Positions 7,723-16,159 of a stretch of DNA of 64,000 nucleotides are shown in pieces. The stretch is from contig JAJZRJ010000010.1 in NCBI GenBank assembly GCA_021802775.1, positions 1 through 64,000 of the forward strand, given 5' to 3'. The stretch comes from Deltaproteobacteria bacterium (lineage in GTDB: Bacteria > Desulfobacterota > Desulfobulbia > Desulfobulbales > Desulfurivibrionaceae). The stretch's first letter is position 1. Every line of letters starts with the position of its first letter. A program made the position numbers and the translations under genes. Under the pieces are notes generated by a model. It made no database searches. It was not told the DNA's origin and saw nothing but the letters and a program-made list of their open reading frames with translations.

Positions 7723-8791
7723 GCCGCCGGATGAGGTAGAAGCCCAGGCCCCCGCCCAGCAGATGGATAGACCACGAGGCCAGCATTGGCGGCAGGTAGG
7801 CGGCGTGGGCCATGGCCTGGGTGGCGCTCCAGATGCCCCAGGCGGCAAAGGCCAGCCCGCAGCTTACGGGAATGGCGAGGGCCAGGTCGCGGCCCCGGGT
7901 GCGGTGCATGGCCAGCAGCACCGGCAGACCGAGCAGCAGCAGCGGCAGGCCGAGGAAGATGTAGGAGAGCTTTTTCTGGAGCAGGGTCCAGGCCTCGCTC
8001 GCCATGGGTTTTTCGGCGGCCATGGCGGCGGAGATCAGTTGCGAGAGCGATTTTTCCTGGGCCTTGTAGGCCGGGATGAAGAAATCCTCCGGGGTTTCCG
8101 GCAGCGGCACGGTGCGGCTGGTGAAGAGCTGCACCTCGTGGCGCTGATCCGGCAGCATGGTCTTGAACTGGCCGTCGTGTAAGGTCCAGGTGCCCTTGTC
8201 CCAGGTGGCGCGGCTGGCGGTGAGCAGGGTGGCCAGGCGGAAGTCGCGATCCCAGGTGGTATAGGAGAAATCGGTGAAATTGTTTTCCGTGGGCGTCGGC
8301 CGGGCAAAGGAATAGATGCCGTCCGCCCCGCGGAAATAGATGCGGCCGTTGCGCTCGATCCCCTTGGGGGTCTGGCTGTTGACCTCCTCGTACCAGATCC
8401 TGTTGGTCGCGGCCAGGGTGGGCGGCAGCACCCACTGGCTGATCCCGAGGGTCAGCACGATGAAGAGCAGGCTCGCGACAAAGAGCGGGCGGATGATGCG
8501 GGTCGCCGGAATGCCGCTCGCCTTGAGCGCCATGAACTCGTGGTGATGGTTGAGCACGCCCAGGGTAATGATGCCGGCGAGCAGGACCGAGACTGGGATC
8601 ATCTGCTCGTAGATGAAGGGCACCTTGAGCAGCAGGTATTTGACCGCGAGCCCGATGCCCTTCTTGGCCTCCATGAAGTTGTCCACCCGCTCGAAAAAGT
8701 CCACCAGCAGGTAGATGGCGAGCAAGCCGCCCAGCACCAGCAGGAGATTGCGGATGAACTGGAGGATGAGGTAGCGGTCGAGGAGTTTCAT
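7712..8791 (-). CDS. lptG: LPS export ABC transporter permease LptG
   Basis: This 359-residue inner-membrane protein is one of the two permeases of the LptB2FG extractor, which lifts LPS from the inner membrane towards LptC/LptA. It shows the family layout: three N-terminal membrane helices (YLILQFIRNLLLVLGGLLAIYLLVDFFERVDNF, KVPFIYEQMIPVSVLLAGIITLG, PLFVASLLFIVLTL), a periplasmic beta-jellyroll domain, and three C-terminal helices. The ATG at 8791 overlaps lptF by 4 bp. Downstream the operon continues unusually into a BadF-type ATPase and two associated genes. Confidence 0.92.
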   Translation of the reverse strand: MKLLDRYLILQFIRNLLLVLGGLLAIYLLVDFFERVDNFMEAKKGIGLAVKYLLLKVPFIYEQMIPVSVLLAGIITLGVLNHHHEFMALKASGIPATRIIRPLFVASLLFIVLTLGISQWVLPPTLAATNRIWYEEVNSQTPKGIERNGRIYFRGADGIYSFARPTPTENNFTDFSYTTWDRDFRLATLLTASRATWDKGTWTLHDGQFKTMLPDQRHEVQLFTSRTVPLPETPEDFFIPAYKAQEKSLSQLISAAMAAEKPMASEAWTLLQKKLSYIFLGLPLLLLGLPVLLAMHRTRGRDLALAIPVSCGLAFAAWGIWSATQAMAHAAYLPPMLASWSIHLLGGGLGFYLIRRHDH

Positions 8792-9975
8792 GGTGCCGCC
8801 TTGAGGCGCCGCCAGGGCAGCCGGTCGATGAGGGCCGTGCCCGCCTCGTAGAGGCGGTCGAAGAACGGCGTGGTCTCGTTGGCGACCTGGCGGACAAAGA
8901 AGAAGGTGAGGGTGGCGAAGAGCAGGTTGGGCAGCCACATGAGCACGCCGATGGGCAGCAGGCCTTCCTCGGCGAAGCCCTTGGCCGCGGTGAGCAGCAC
9001 ATAGTAGAGGATGAAGATCAGCAGGCCGAGGGGCACGCCGATGGAACGGTGCGCCGGCCGGCCGACCAGGGTGAGGGGCAGCCCGAGGATGGTCAGGATG
9101 AGGCAGCCCACCGGCAGGACCAGCCGCTGGTGGAACTCGATGAGATAGCCGGCGCGGTCCGGTTTGGGCGTCGCGGGTTTGACGGCCTCGGCTTGCAACT
9201 GCCTGAGGCTCATGCCGTTTTTCCCCACCCGGGTGAGGGAGTCGCCGGCCACCGCCACGGGGGCCTGCATGGGCAGGCTCAGGGTGTAGCTGCGGAAGTG
9301 CATGGTCTGCGTCTTGGGGCCGAGCGCCCGGTGCAGGCTGCCATCGCCGAGGCGCAGGGTGATCTGCATGGTGGCGGCGTCGGCGGTGAGCGAGCCGCTC
9401 TTGGCCATGACCGTCACCGGAGTTTTCGCATCCCGCAGGTCGGAAACATAGACCCCTGCCCATGCCCCGGTGCGCGGGTCAACATGGTCGGCGTAGAGCA
9501 CGACCTCCTTGATCCCCTCGCTGAAGTGTTTTTCCTGGACGCCGCGGTCGATGCGTTCCTTGGCGAGCTGGAAGAAGAGCTTCTTGCTGGCGATGGTCCC
9601 CTGCGGCATGAGGAAGACGGCGGTGAAGAGGGTGAGGGCGGCGGTGCAGAGGGCGATGAGCCCCACCGCCGGCAGCATGCGGGAGAGACCCACGCCGTTG
9701 GCTTTCAAGGCCATGACTTCGTTGTCGTTGACCATGCGGGTGATGGCGATGATGGTACCCATCATGCTGGCCATGGGGATGGAAAAGAGCAGCAGGTTGG
9801 GCATGAGATAGGCGCAGAGGCGGGTGAAGTCGCCTGCGCCGACGCCGAAGTCGAAGATGATGTCCAAAAGCGGAATCAAGCGGCCGAGAAAGAGGACGGC
9901 ATTGAGGATGATCAGGCTGGCGAAGAAGGGCGCCAGGATCTCGGTGGCCAGATATGTGAAGAGGAGCAGGGGCAT
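8788..9975 (-). CDS. lptF: LPS export ABC transporter permease LptF
   Basis: This 395-residue protein is the partner permease of LptG. It has N-terminal helices (YLATEILAPFFASLIILNAVLFLGRLIPLLD, YLMPNLLLFSIPMASMMGTII), the signature DNEVMALKANGVGLSRML, a periplasmic domain, and C-terminal helices (LPVGCLILTILGLPLTLVG, IGVPLGLLIFILYYVLL). The start at 9975 fits the family N-terminus. It is the first gene of the operon; the promoter must lie within 9976-10097 or upstream, because the crcB gene precedes it on the same strand. Confidence 0.93.
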   Translation of the reverse strand: MPLLLFTYLATEILAPFFASLIILNAVLFLGRLIPLLDIIFDFGVGAGDFTRLCAYLMPNLLLFSIPMASMMGTIIAITRMVNDNEVMALKANGVGLSRMLPAVGLIALCTAALTLFTAVFLMPQGTIASKKLFFQLAKERIDRGVQEKHFSEGIKEVVLYADHVDPRTGAWAGVYVSDLRDAKTPVTVMAKSGSLTADAATMQITLRLGDGSLHRALGPKTQTMHFRSYTLSLPMQAPVAVAGDSLTRVGKNGMSLRQLQAEAVKPATPKPDRAGYLIEFHQRLVLPVGCLILTILGLPLTLVGRPAHRSIGVPLGLLIFILYYVLLTAAKGFAEEGLLPIGVLMWLPNLLFATLTFFFVRQVANETTPFFDRLYEAGTALIDRLPWRRLKAAP

Positions 9976-10097
9976 GGTCGGCGGCTCATTGATTTAAAAC
10001 CAAAAAATACCACAAAACCGGGCCGCCGGCATCCCCTTTCGTGGCCCGGCGGGGCACTGCGCTGGGGGCTGAGGCTTGGGGCGGAGGAGAAGGCGGA

Positions 10098-10484
10098 TCA
10101 AACGGCGAACCAGTGCGCCCGGCGGGCCAGCAGGGCGCCGGCCGCCACCAGCGGCAGCCCGATGCCGTTGCTGAGCGCCACGTAAAGCAGGGCGTTCTTC
10201 CATTCCCCAACCTCCCAGAGTTGCATGGTTTCGAGGCCGAAGGTGGAAAAGGTGGTGAAGCCGCCGATGACGCCGGTGAAGAGGAAGAGCCGCCAGCCAT
10301 GGCCCAGCCGGGTGCCCTCGAAGAGGGTCCAGAGAAAACCGATGGCCAGGCAGCCCAGCAGGTTGATCACCAGGGTGCCGATGGGAAAATTGGGGCCGGA
10401 GGGCCGCTGGAGCGCGAGAAAAAGCAGGTAGCGCGACACGGCGCCCAGGCCGCCGCCAACGCAAACGGCCAGGATATGCAGCAT
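10098..10484 (-). CDS. crcB: Fluoride channel CrcB/FluC
   Basis: This 128-residue membrane protein has four hydrophobic helices and the FluC motifs GGGLGAVSRYLL, GTLVINLLGCLAIGFL and GVIGGFTTFSTFGLE. Two antiparallel subunits form a fluoride exporter. The length is typical. An AAGGTGA ribosome site precedes the ATG at 10484, and a sigma70-like promoter lies in the divergent spacer. I looked for the fluoride (crcB-motif) riboswitch upstream and did not find its consensus. Confidence 0.94.
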   Translation of the reverse strand: MLHILAVCVGGGLGAVSRYLLFLALQRPSGPNFPIGTLVINLLGCLAIGFLWTLFEGTRLGHGWRLFLFTGVIGGFTTFSTFGLETMQLWEVGEWKNALLYVALSNGIGLPLVAAGALLARRAHWFAV

Positions 10485-10517
10485 GATTGCTTGTTCACCT
10501 TGTTGGAATTTGCTATG

Positions 10518-10546
10518 TCATACCCTGAAGCATGAATCCAGTCAAT
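10518..10546 (-). promoter_or_regulatory. Sigma70-like promoter for crcB
   Basis: On the reverse strand TTGACT (10541-10546) and TATGAC (10518-10523) are separated by exactly 17 bp. Transcription would start about 25 nt upstream of the crcB ATG, leaving room for the AAGGTGA ribosome site and not for a riboswitch. Confidence 0.55.
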
Positions 10547-10587
10547 GATGGTGCCGAAGGCGGCGCCAATAAATTTGGGAGAGCCCC

Positions 10588-12126
10588 ATGACGACCCCCC
10601 TGGTGGAAGCGATACCGGTTGCCGCCCTGGCGCCGAGCCTCGGTGACAACACCGGCGACGTGGACCGCCTCCGGCGCGCCCTGCCGCCGGAACTGGCGGC
10701 AATGGTGCCCTTTGCCCGCCTGGCCAAGGTGGGTGAGCGGTTTCGCGCCGCCGGTTTTGCCGGTGCCGCGGTGGTGAACCGGCTGGGGCATGTCGCCGAA
10801 CTGGTCGATTTCCTGCCCGCCAGCCCGGCGCAACTGCCGGCCATGGCCCTTGATCTCGGCACCACCCATCTGGAGGCGACTCTGCTTGATCTGCCCAGTG
10901 GCCGCCGCCTGGCCCATGCCACCCGGCCCAACAGCCAGGCCGAACACGGCGCTGATATCCTCTCCCGCATTCATTTCGCGGGCAAGGGCGAGGGGCTTGC
11001 TCTCCTCCAGCAGGCAGTCGTGGCCGACATCAATGCCCTGGCGGCCGAGCTGGCCGCCCAGGCCGGCATCGCGCCGGAGGCGATCCGCGCCCTGAGTATC
11101 GCCGGCAACACCACCATGGTCCATCTGGTGCTGGGGCTCAATCCCTACCATCTCTGCCGCGAGCCTTACATCCCTCTGGTCAACGCGCCGGACCCCTGCC
11201 ACGGTGCCGATCTCGGCCTCGCTATTCATCCGGCCGCGCCAGTCTGGGTACTGCCCAGCATCGGCAGCTATTTCGGTGGCGATCTTCTCGCCGGCATCGT
11301 GGCGAGCAACCTCGATCGGGAAGAAACCACCAGCATGCTCATCGACGTCGGCACCAATGCCGAGGTGGTGGTGGGCAACCGCGAATGGCTCATCGCCTGC
11401 GCCGGAGCCGCCGGGCCGGCATTGGAGGGCGGGGTGGCCAGGATGGGGATGCGGGCCGGGCCTGGCGCCATCGATCAGGTCACGGTCGATCCGGAGACCA
11501 GGGCGATCCGCTATCGCACCATTGGCCACGAAAAACCGCAGGGGCTTTGCGGCTCCGGCATCATCGACCTGGTGGCCGGTCTTTACCTCGCCCGGATGAT
11601 CGACATCCGCGGCAAGTTCCGGCCGGCGGCCGTGGGCGACCGGCTGGTGGCCGGGGCCGACGGCCTTGCCCTGGTGGTGGCCCCGGCCGAGGAGGCAGCC
11701 GACGGCAAGCCGGTGGTGCTCTCCCAGGTCGATCTCGACGCGCTCATGCGCTCCAAGGCGGCCATGTATTCCATTCTCACCACCCTGATGCATCAGGTCG
11801 GCATGCCCTTTAGCGCCCTGCACAAGATCTGCGTGGCCGGTGCCTTTGGCCGCCATATCGCCCCGCGCCAGGCCATTGTGTTGGGGATGCTGCCCGATCT
11901 GCCCATCGAGACCTACCAGGCCATCGGCAACAGCTCGCTGGCCGGCGCCGAACTGGTGCTGACCGACGGCGACGCCCGTCAGCGCGCCCGGGAACTGGTC
12001 CGCAAGATCACCTATGTGGAACTCAACGTGAATCAGGAGTTCATGCTCCGTTTTTCCGGTTCCCGCTTCATTCCCCATACCGACCACCATCTTTTCCCCT
12101 CGGTGCCTTTCTACAGCGAGGAATAG
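10588..12126 (+). CDS. RACo-like ASKHA ATPase without ferredoxin domain (DUF4445)
   Basis: This 512-residue protein matches the C-terminal ATPase part of RACo, the reductive activator of corrinoid proteins. Motifs run ALDLGTTHLEATLLD, LSIAGNTTMVHLVLG, IDVGTNAEVVVGN, CAGAAGPALEGG, GLCGSGIIDLVAGLY and VAGAFGRHI. Typical RACo proteins start with a [2Fe-2S] ferredoxin domain; the first 90 residues here contain no cysteine at all, so the electron-carrying domain is absent. The protein could still drive ATP-dependent reduction with a separate ferredoxin, or be a different activator. It stands alone: crcB is divergent and the next gene starts 91 bp later with its own promoter. No corrinoid protein is seen in the window. 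Confidence 0.82.
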   Translation: MTTPLVEAIPVAALAPSLGDNTGDVDRLRRALPPELAAMVPFARLAKVGERFRAAGFAGAAVVNRLGHVAELVDFLPASPAQLPAMALDLGTTHLEATLLDLPSGRRLAHATRPNSQAEHGADILSRIHFAGKGEGLALLQQAVVADINALAAELAAQAGIAPEAIRALSIAGNTTMVHLVLGLNPYHLCREPYIPLVNAPDPCHGADLGLAIHPAAPVWVLPSIGSYFGGDLLAGIVASNLDREETTSMLIDVGTNAEVVVGNREWLIACAGAAGPALEGGVARMGMRAGPGAIDQVTVDPETRAIRYRTIGHEKPQGLCGSGIIDLVAGLYLARMIDIRGKFRPAAVGDRLVAGADGLALVVAPAEEAADGKPVVLSQVDLDALMRSKAAMYSILTTLMHQVGMPFSALHKICVAGAFGRHIAPRQAIVLGMLPDLPIETYQAIGNSSLAGAELVLTDGDARQRARELVRKITYVELNVNQEFMLRFSGSRFIPHTDHHLFPSVPFYSEE

Positions 12127-12133
12127 GGGGGTG

Positions 12134-12207
12134 TTGCAACCCGTTGTCGGACGTGGTATAGAGGGTCCTTTCGTTGCGAGGATACCGGCGCGAGGCCGGT
12201 AACGAAA
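12134..12207 (+). promoter_or_regulatory. Promoter and 5' hairpin of the DHH phosphoesterase gene
   Basis: TTGCAA (12134-12139) and TATAGA (12157-12162) are separated by 17 bp and form a good sigma70-like promoter. Immediately downstream TACCGGC (12183-12189) pairs with GCCGGTA (12195-12201), and an outer stem TTTCGT (12169-12174) with ACGAAA (12202-12207), so the transcript would begin with a stem-loop just before the GGGGAGAG ribosome site. Confidence 0.5.
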
Positions 12208-12217
12208 CGGGGAGAGC

Positions 12218-13246
12218 ATGACCACAACGAACGGCACCGCGCTGCTGGAGCCAGATCCCAACCGCAAGCGCAACTCCAAGAAGACGGCCAAGGAGCGGTT
12301 GCAGGAACTCCTGGCGGTTTTTGGCAAGGACGACACCGTCCTGGTCGTGATCAATGCCGACCCGGATGCCCTGGCCAGCGCCATGGCGTTGCGCCGGCTC
12401 CTGCGCTACCGGGTGAAGAGCATCACCATCGCCTATCCCAACGAGATCCGGCGCCTCAACAACCTGGTCATGGTCGATCTGCTCAAGCTCCCCATCGAGC
12501 GGCTCCACACCGTCAAGCCGGCGGAGTTCACCAAGCGGGTGATGCTCGATTCCCAGCCCAGCCATCTGCCCTGTTTCGAGAATCTGTCCTGCGACGTGGT
12601 CGTCGATCATCACCCGGCCACCAGGGGATGGCTGGCGCGTTTCGTCGATATCCGCAAGGAGTTCGGGGCCACTGCCTCGATGATGGTCGAATACCTGCGC
12701 GCCGCCGGGATCAAGCCCTCGGTGCCGCTGGCCACTGCGCTCTTTTACGCGATCAAGGTCGATACCAATAATTTTGAAAAAAAGGCGACCGTGGCGGACG
12801 CCATCTCCTTCCGCTACCTCTTCAAGCTCGCCAACCAGCACCTGGTGCGCAAGATCGAACTCTCCACCCTGCGGCGTTCCGAATTGAATTACTTCAAGGT
12901 GGCCCTGGCCGGGATGAAGGTCACCAAACAGCGGCTCTATGCCCATATCGGCCGGGTGCCGAGCCCGGATGTGCTGGTGCTCATCGCCGATTTTCTGAAA
13001 CAGGTACACGACGTGGCCTGGGTTTTCGTTTCCGGGGTCTATGGCGACAAGCTGGTGGTGATCTTCCGCTGCGACGGCTACAAGAAGAACGCCGGCCGCC
13101 TGGCGGAAAAGGTCTTCAGCGCCACCGGTTCCGCCGGCGGCCACCGCGAGGCAGCCCGGGCCGAGGTGCCGCTCAGGAACCTCGACCGCGAAGGCGCCGA
13201 GTTCTCCACCAACACCCTGGTGCGCCTCACCACCAAACATCTGTAG
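12218..13246 (+). CDS. DHH/DHHA1-family phosphoesterase
   Basis: This 342-residue protein resembles NrnA/RecJ-type DHH phosphoesterases that hydrolyse short oligonucleotides, cyclic dinucleotide products or pAp. Motif II-like DSQPSHL, the signature motif VVDHHPAT, a KVDTNNF segment and the DHHA1 motif GGHREAARAEVP are present. Motif I reads NADPDALASA, where the usual first metal ligand is His (HxDxD); here it is Asn. The N-terminal 25 residues are a basic extension. A good promoter and hairpin precede it and it appears to be monocistronic. Whether it is catalytically normal is uncertain because of motif I. Confidence 0.8.
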   Translation: MTTTNGTALLEPDPNRKRNSKKTAKERLQELLAVFGKDDTVLVVINADPDALASAMALRRLLRYRVKSITIAYPNEIRRLNNLVMVDLLKLPIERLHTVKPAEFTKRVMLDSQPSHLPCFENLSCDVVVDHHPATRGWLARFVDIRKEFGATASMMVEYLRAAGIKPSVPLATALFYAIKVDTNNFEKKATVADAISFRYLFKLANQHLVRKIELSTLRRSELNYFKVALAGMKVTKQRLYAHIGRVPSPDVLVLIADFLKQVHDVAWVFVSGVYGDKLVVIFRCDGYKKNAGRLAEKVFSATGSAGGHREAARAEVPLRNLDREGAEFSTNTLVRLTTKHL

Positions 13247-13250
13247 TTGT

Positions 13251-13469
13251 CCTGAATCCGTGACGGCTTCGCGCTTGATTAGGTGATATCCGGCTGTTGC
13301 CGCTGTTCAATGTCAAGGCCACCGCTTTGTCCGGGTTCACCCCGCCGCCCTGCGGGGCGACCGATAACGGCGCATCTGCCGCGTTGGCGACTCGTTGATA
13401 TACCAGGTGTATCATCAACATCGTCGCCGCCTTGCCTCTGCACCGTTCTCGAACGCTCACTGATTCAGG
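13251..13469. repeat. Palindromic MITE-like repeat, full copy
   Basis: The 321-bp gene-free stretch 13247-13568 is mostly this 219-bp element. Its ends are inverted repeats of CCTGAATCCGTGA (13251-13263) and, in reverse complement, CCTGAATCAGTGA (13457-13469). Inside is a near-palindrome GTTGATATACC/GGTGTATCATCAAC (13393-13419) and a GC-rich hairpin around CCGCCCTGCGGGG. The first 70 bp recur, inverted and about 90% identical, at 17771-17842. No protein is encoded. It fits a non-autonomous transposon-derived repeat. Confidence 0.65.
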
Positions 13470-13568
13470 GTTGTCCCTGCGGCATGTTGCCGCGGCTGCC
13501 CGCAGTTGGTGGATTTTGTCGGCCCCTGTCTTGCTTTTTGCCCCGCCCCCCTTCATAATGGCAGTATC

Positions 13569-14852
13569 ATGCCGGAACCCGTCGCCATTATGAAGCTGAA
13601 ACCCAAGGTGCTTTCCATCATCCTGGCCGGCGGCCGGGTGGACGAGTTGAACGTGCTCACCACCCACCGTCCCAAATCGGCCGTGCCTTTCGGCGGCTTT
13701 GCCCGGGTCATCGACTTTCCCTTGAGCAACCTCATGCAGTCCGGCCTGGAGTTGGTGGCGATCTTAAGCCAGTACCGGAGCTTTTCGCTGATCAGCCACA
13801 TCGGCGTCGGCGCGGCCTGGGACATGATCGGCCGCTACCGAGGGGTCTCGATTCTGCCGCCCTATCAAGGCTCCGGTCAGGGCGGCTGGTACCGGGGATC
13901 GGCCGACGCGGTCTTCCAGAACCTCGACTTTATCCAGTTCCACAACCCGGAGACCATCCTGATCCTCTCCGGCGACCATGTCTACCACATGGACTACCGC
14001 GAAATCCTCGCCTATCACCGGGAAAAGGGGGCGGACTGCACCATCGCCTGCCTGGAGGTGCCGTTCGACAAGGCGCACCGTTTCGGGGTGGCGGAGATCG
14101 ACGACGAGGACGGCGCGCGCGGCGGCCGGGTGGTGCGGTACCAGGAAAAACCCGAGGAGGCGCGCTGCAACTGGGCCTCGATGACGGTCTACTGCTTCAA
14201 GCCGGAGGTGCTCTACGATCTCTTGGCGGTGAACGCCCGGGAGGATGAATCCTTCGAGTTCGGCCGCGACATCATCCCCCGCCTGATGGCGGGCCAGTAC
14301 CGGGTTTACGGCTACAAGTTCCACGGCTACTGGGGCTACACCCGCACCATCGACGAATACTGGCAGACCAGCATGGACCTGCTGGGGCCGGCGCCGAAGA
14401 TCAGGCTCGAGGAGTGGGGCATCCGCACCAACCTCGACCACCGCCGCACCTGCGACTGCCAGCCGCTCAAGGTCGGCCTCAGCGCGGCCATCCACAACAG
14501 CCTGATCTACAACGGCTGCCTCATCGAGGGCGAGGTGACAAACTCCGTGCTCTTCCCCGGCGTGCATGTGAAGCCCGGGGCGGTGGTGCGCGATTCGGTA
14601 CTCTTCTTCAACAACGTGGTGGGCCGCGACTGCCGCCTCCATAAAGTGGTGAGCGACGTCAACGTCACCTTCGGCAACGGCGCCCGCCTGGGCGAACCGG
14701 GTGAACCAGCGGCCAAGCGGGCCACGGTGGTCGGCTGGAACAACCGCATCCCCGCGGGGATCACCATCGGCGCCGGCTGCACTTTCTATCCGGGGCTGGC
14801 CCCGGAGCAGCTGGCGCGGCCGGTGATCCCTGGCGGCGAGGTGGTGCGATGA
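13569..14852 (+). CDS. ADP-glucose pyrophosphorylase homologue, signature-degenerate (GlgC/GlgD-like)
   Basis: This 427-residue protein is a nucleotidyltransferase plus left-handed beta-helix protein of the glucose-1-phosphate adenylyltransferase family. The catalytic SGDHVYHMDY and the Lys of HRPKSAVPFGG are kept, but the triphosphate loop reads LAGGRVDELNVL instead of LAGGxGSRLxxL, losing the second Gly and Arg, and the canonical YWRDVGT is replaced by YWGYTRTID. It is therefore likely a regulatory or structural subunit comparable to GlgD. The next gene overlaps it by 4 bp and keeps all motifs, so the two probably form a hetero-oligomer for glycogen precursor synthesis. The ATG at 13569 is weakly supported; ATG 13590 is an alternative. 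Confidence 0.8.
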   Translation: MPEPVAIMKLKPKVLSIILAGGRVDELNVLTTHRPKSAVPFGGFARVIDFPLSNLMQSGLELVAILSQYRSFSLISHIGVGAAWDMIGRYRGVSILPPYQGSGQGGWYRGSADAVFQNLDFIQFHNPETILILSGDHVYHMDYREILAYHREKGADCTIACLEVPFDKAHRFGVAEIDDEDGARGGRVVRYQEKPEEARCNWASMTVYCFKPEVLYDLLAVNAREDESFEFGRDIIPRLMAGQYRVYGYKFHGYWGYTRTIDEYWQTSMDLLGPAPKIRLEEWGIRTNLDHRRTCDCQPLKVGLSAAIHNSLIYNGCLIEGEVTNSVLFPGVHVKPGAVVRDSVLFFNNVVGRDCRLHKVVSDVNVTFGNGARLGEPGEPAAKRATVVGWNNRIPAGITIGAGCTFYPGLAPEQLARPVIPGGEVVR

Positions 14853-16117
14853 GCTGGGGCGACGACAAGACCCTGGTGCTGCTGCTGGCCGGCGGGGTGG
14901 GCAGCCGGCTCAACGTCCTGGTGCAGACCAGGGCCAAGCCGGCGGTGCCCTTTGCCGGCATCTACCGGATCATCGACTTCAGCTTGAGCAACGTCATGAA
15001 CTCCGGCTTCAGCCAGGTGGGGGTGCTCACCCAGTACAAGCCGCTCTCGCTGATGCACCATATCGGCTCCGGCGAGGCGTGGGACTTCACCGGCCGCACC
15101 CGCGGGGTGAAGATTTTGCCGCCCCGCACCGGCGCCCACGACTCCGACTGGTACAAAGGCACGGCCGACGCGGTGCGCCAGAATATCGATTTCATCAAGG
15201 CGCACCCCTCCAGGGAACTCATCATCCTCTCCGGCGACCACATCTACCGGATGGACCTGGACGACATGCTCCAGTTCCACCGCCGCAAGGGGGCGGCGAT
15301 AACCATCGGCATGATGGTGGTGCCCCGCGAGCAGATTCACCAGTTCGGCACCGGCATCACCAACGGCGAGGGCCGCATCGTCGAGTGGGAGGAGAAGCCC
15401 AAGGTGCCGCGCACCGACTTGGCCTCCATGGGCATCTACGTCTTCGACACCGCCTACCTGCTGCGGGTGCTCTCGACCTACCGCGACGACCTCGACTTCG
15501 GCATGGACATCATCCCCAAGGCCATTGCCACCGACCAGGTCTTTGCCTACCCGTTCCGCGGCTACTGGCGCGATGTCGGCACGGTGCAGGCCTACTGGGA
15601 GGCGAACATGGACCTGCTGCGGCCCGATTCGCCGATCACCCCGGAGGCATGGGGCATCCGGCCGAACCCCGAGGCGGAAGGCCGGCCGGCGGACCGCTGT
15701 CCGGCCCGCTTTGCCAACGGCTGCGCGGTGCGGAATTCGTTGATCGCCGCCGGCTGCATCATCGAGGGCACGGTGGTCAACTCGGTGCTCTCCCCCGGCG
15801 TGATGGTGGGCAAAGGAGCCACGGTGCGCGATTCCATCCTGCTCCACGATTGTGTGATCGCCGAAGGCGCCACGGTGGATCTGGCCATCCTCGACAAACG
15901 GGTGCGGGTGGGGCAGGGCGCCGTGGTCGGCCTGGGCGGCGACAAGGCGACGCCCAACCGCCAGCAGCCCAAGCACCTCTACACCGGCATCACCCTGATC
16001 GGCAAGGGGGCCGAGGTGCCGGCCGGCACCACCATCGGCCGCAACTGCGTGGTGGAACCCTACCGCCAGACCGGCGATTATCCCGGCCCCCACATCGCCA
16101 CCGGCGAGTCGGTTTGA
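14849..16117 (+). CDS. glgC: Glucose-1-phosphate adenylyltransferase
   Basis: This 422-residue enzyme makes ADP-glucose from ATP and glucose-1-phosphate, committing carbon to glycogen. Intact family motifs are LAGGVGSRLNVLVQTRAKPAVPF, WYKGTADAVRQN, LSGDHIYRMD, VEWEEKPK and GYWRDVGTVQAYWEANMDLL, followed by a beta-helix of hexapeptide repeats (NSLIAAGCIIEGTVVNSVLSPGVMVGKGATVRDSI). It starts inside the stop of its paralogue (ATGA), so both are translated from one message in nearly equal amounts. Confidence 0.93.
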   Translation: MSWGDDKTLVLLLAGGVGSRLNVLVQTRAKPAVPFAGIYRIIDFSLSNVMNSGFSQVGVLTQYKPLSLMHHIGSGEAWDFTGRTRGVKILPPRTGAHDSDWYKGTADAVRQNIDFIKAHPSRELIILSGDHIYRMDLDDMLQFHRRKGAAITIGMMVVPREQIHQFGTGITNGEGRIVEWEEKPKVPRTDLASMGIYVFDTAYLLRVLSTYRDDLDFGMDIIPKAIATDQVFAYPFRGYWRDVGTVQAYWEANMDLLRPDSPITPEAWGIRPNPEAEGRPADRCPARFANGCAVRNSLIAAGCIIEGTVVNSVLSPGVMVGKGATVRDSILLHDCVIAEGATVDLAILDKRVRVGQGAVVGLGGDKATPNRQQPKHLYTGITLIGKGAEVPAGTTIGRNCVVEPYRQTGDYPGPHIATGESV

Positions 16118-16124
16118 ACACCCC

Positions 16125-16153
16125 TTGACTATATTAACCTTTAAGGTTAAATT
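16125..16153 (+). promoter_or_regulatory. mqsRA promoter with MqsA operator palindrome
   Basis: TTGACT (16125-16130) and TAAATT (16148-16153) are spaced by 17 bp. Between and into the -10 lies TTAACCTTTAAGGTTAA (16134-16150), a palindrome around one central base that contains AACCT-N3-AGGTT, the arrangement bound by E. coli MqsA. MqsA binding here would block RNA polymerase. The expected transcription start coincides with the GTG of mqsR at 16160. Confidence 0.8.
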
Positions 16154-16159
16154 AAATCC

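Noticed and set aside
10485-10587. Fluoride riboswitch upstream of crcB
   Set aside because: The crcB-motif consensus is not seen, and the predicted transcript leader is only about 25 nt, too short for it.
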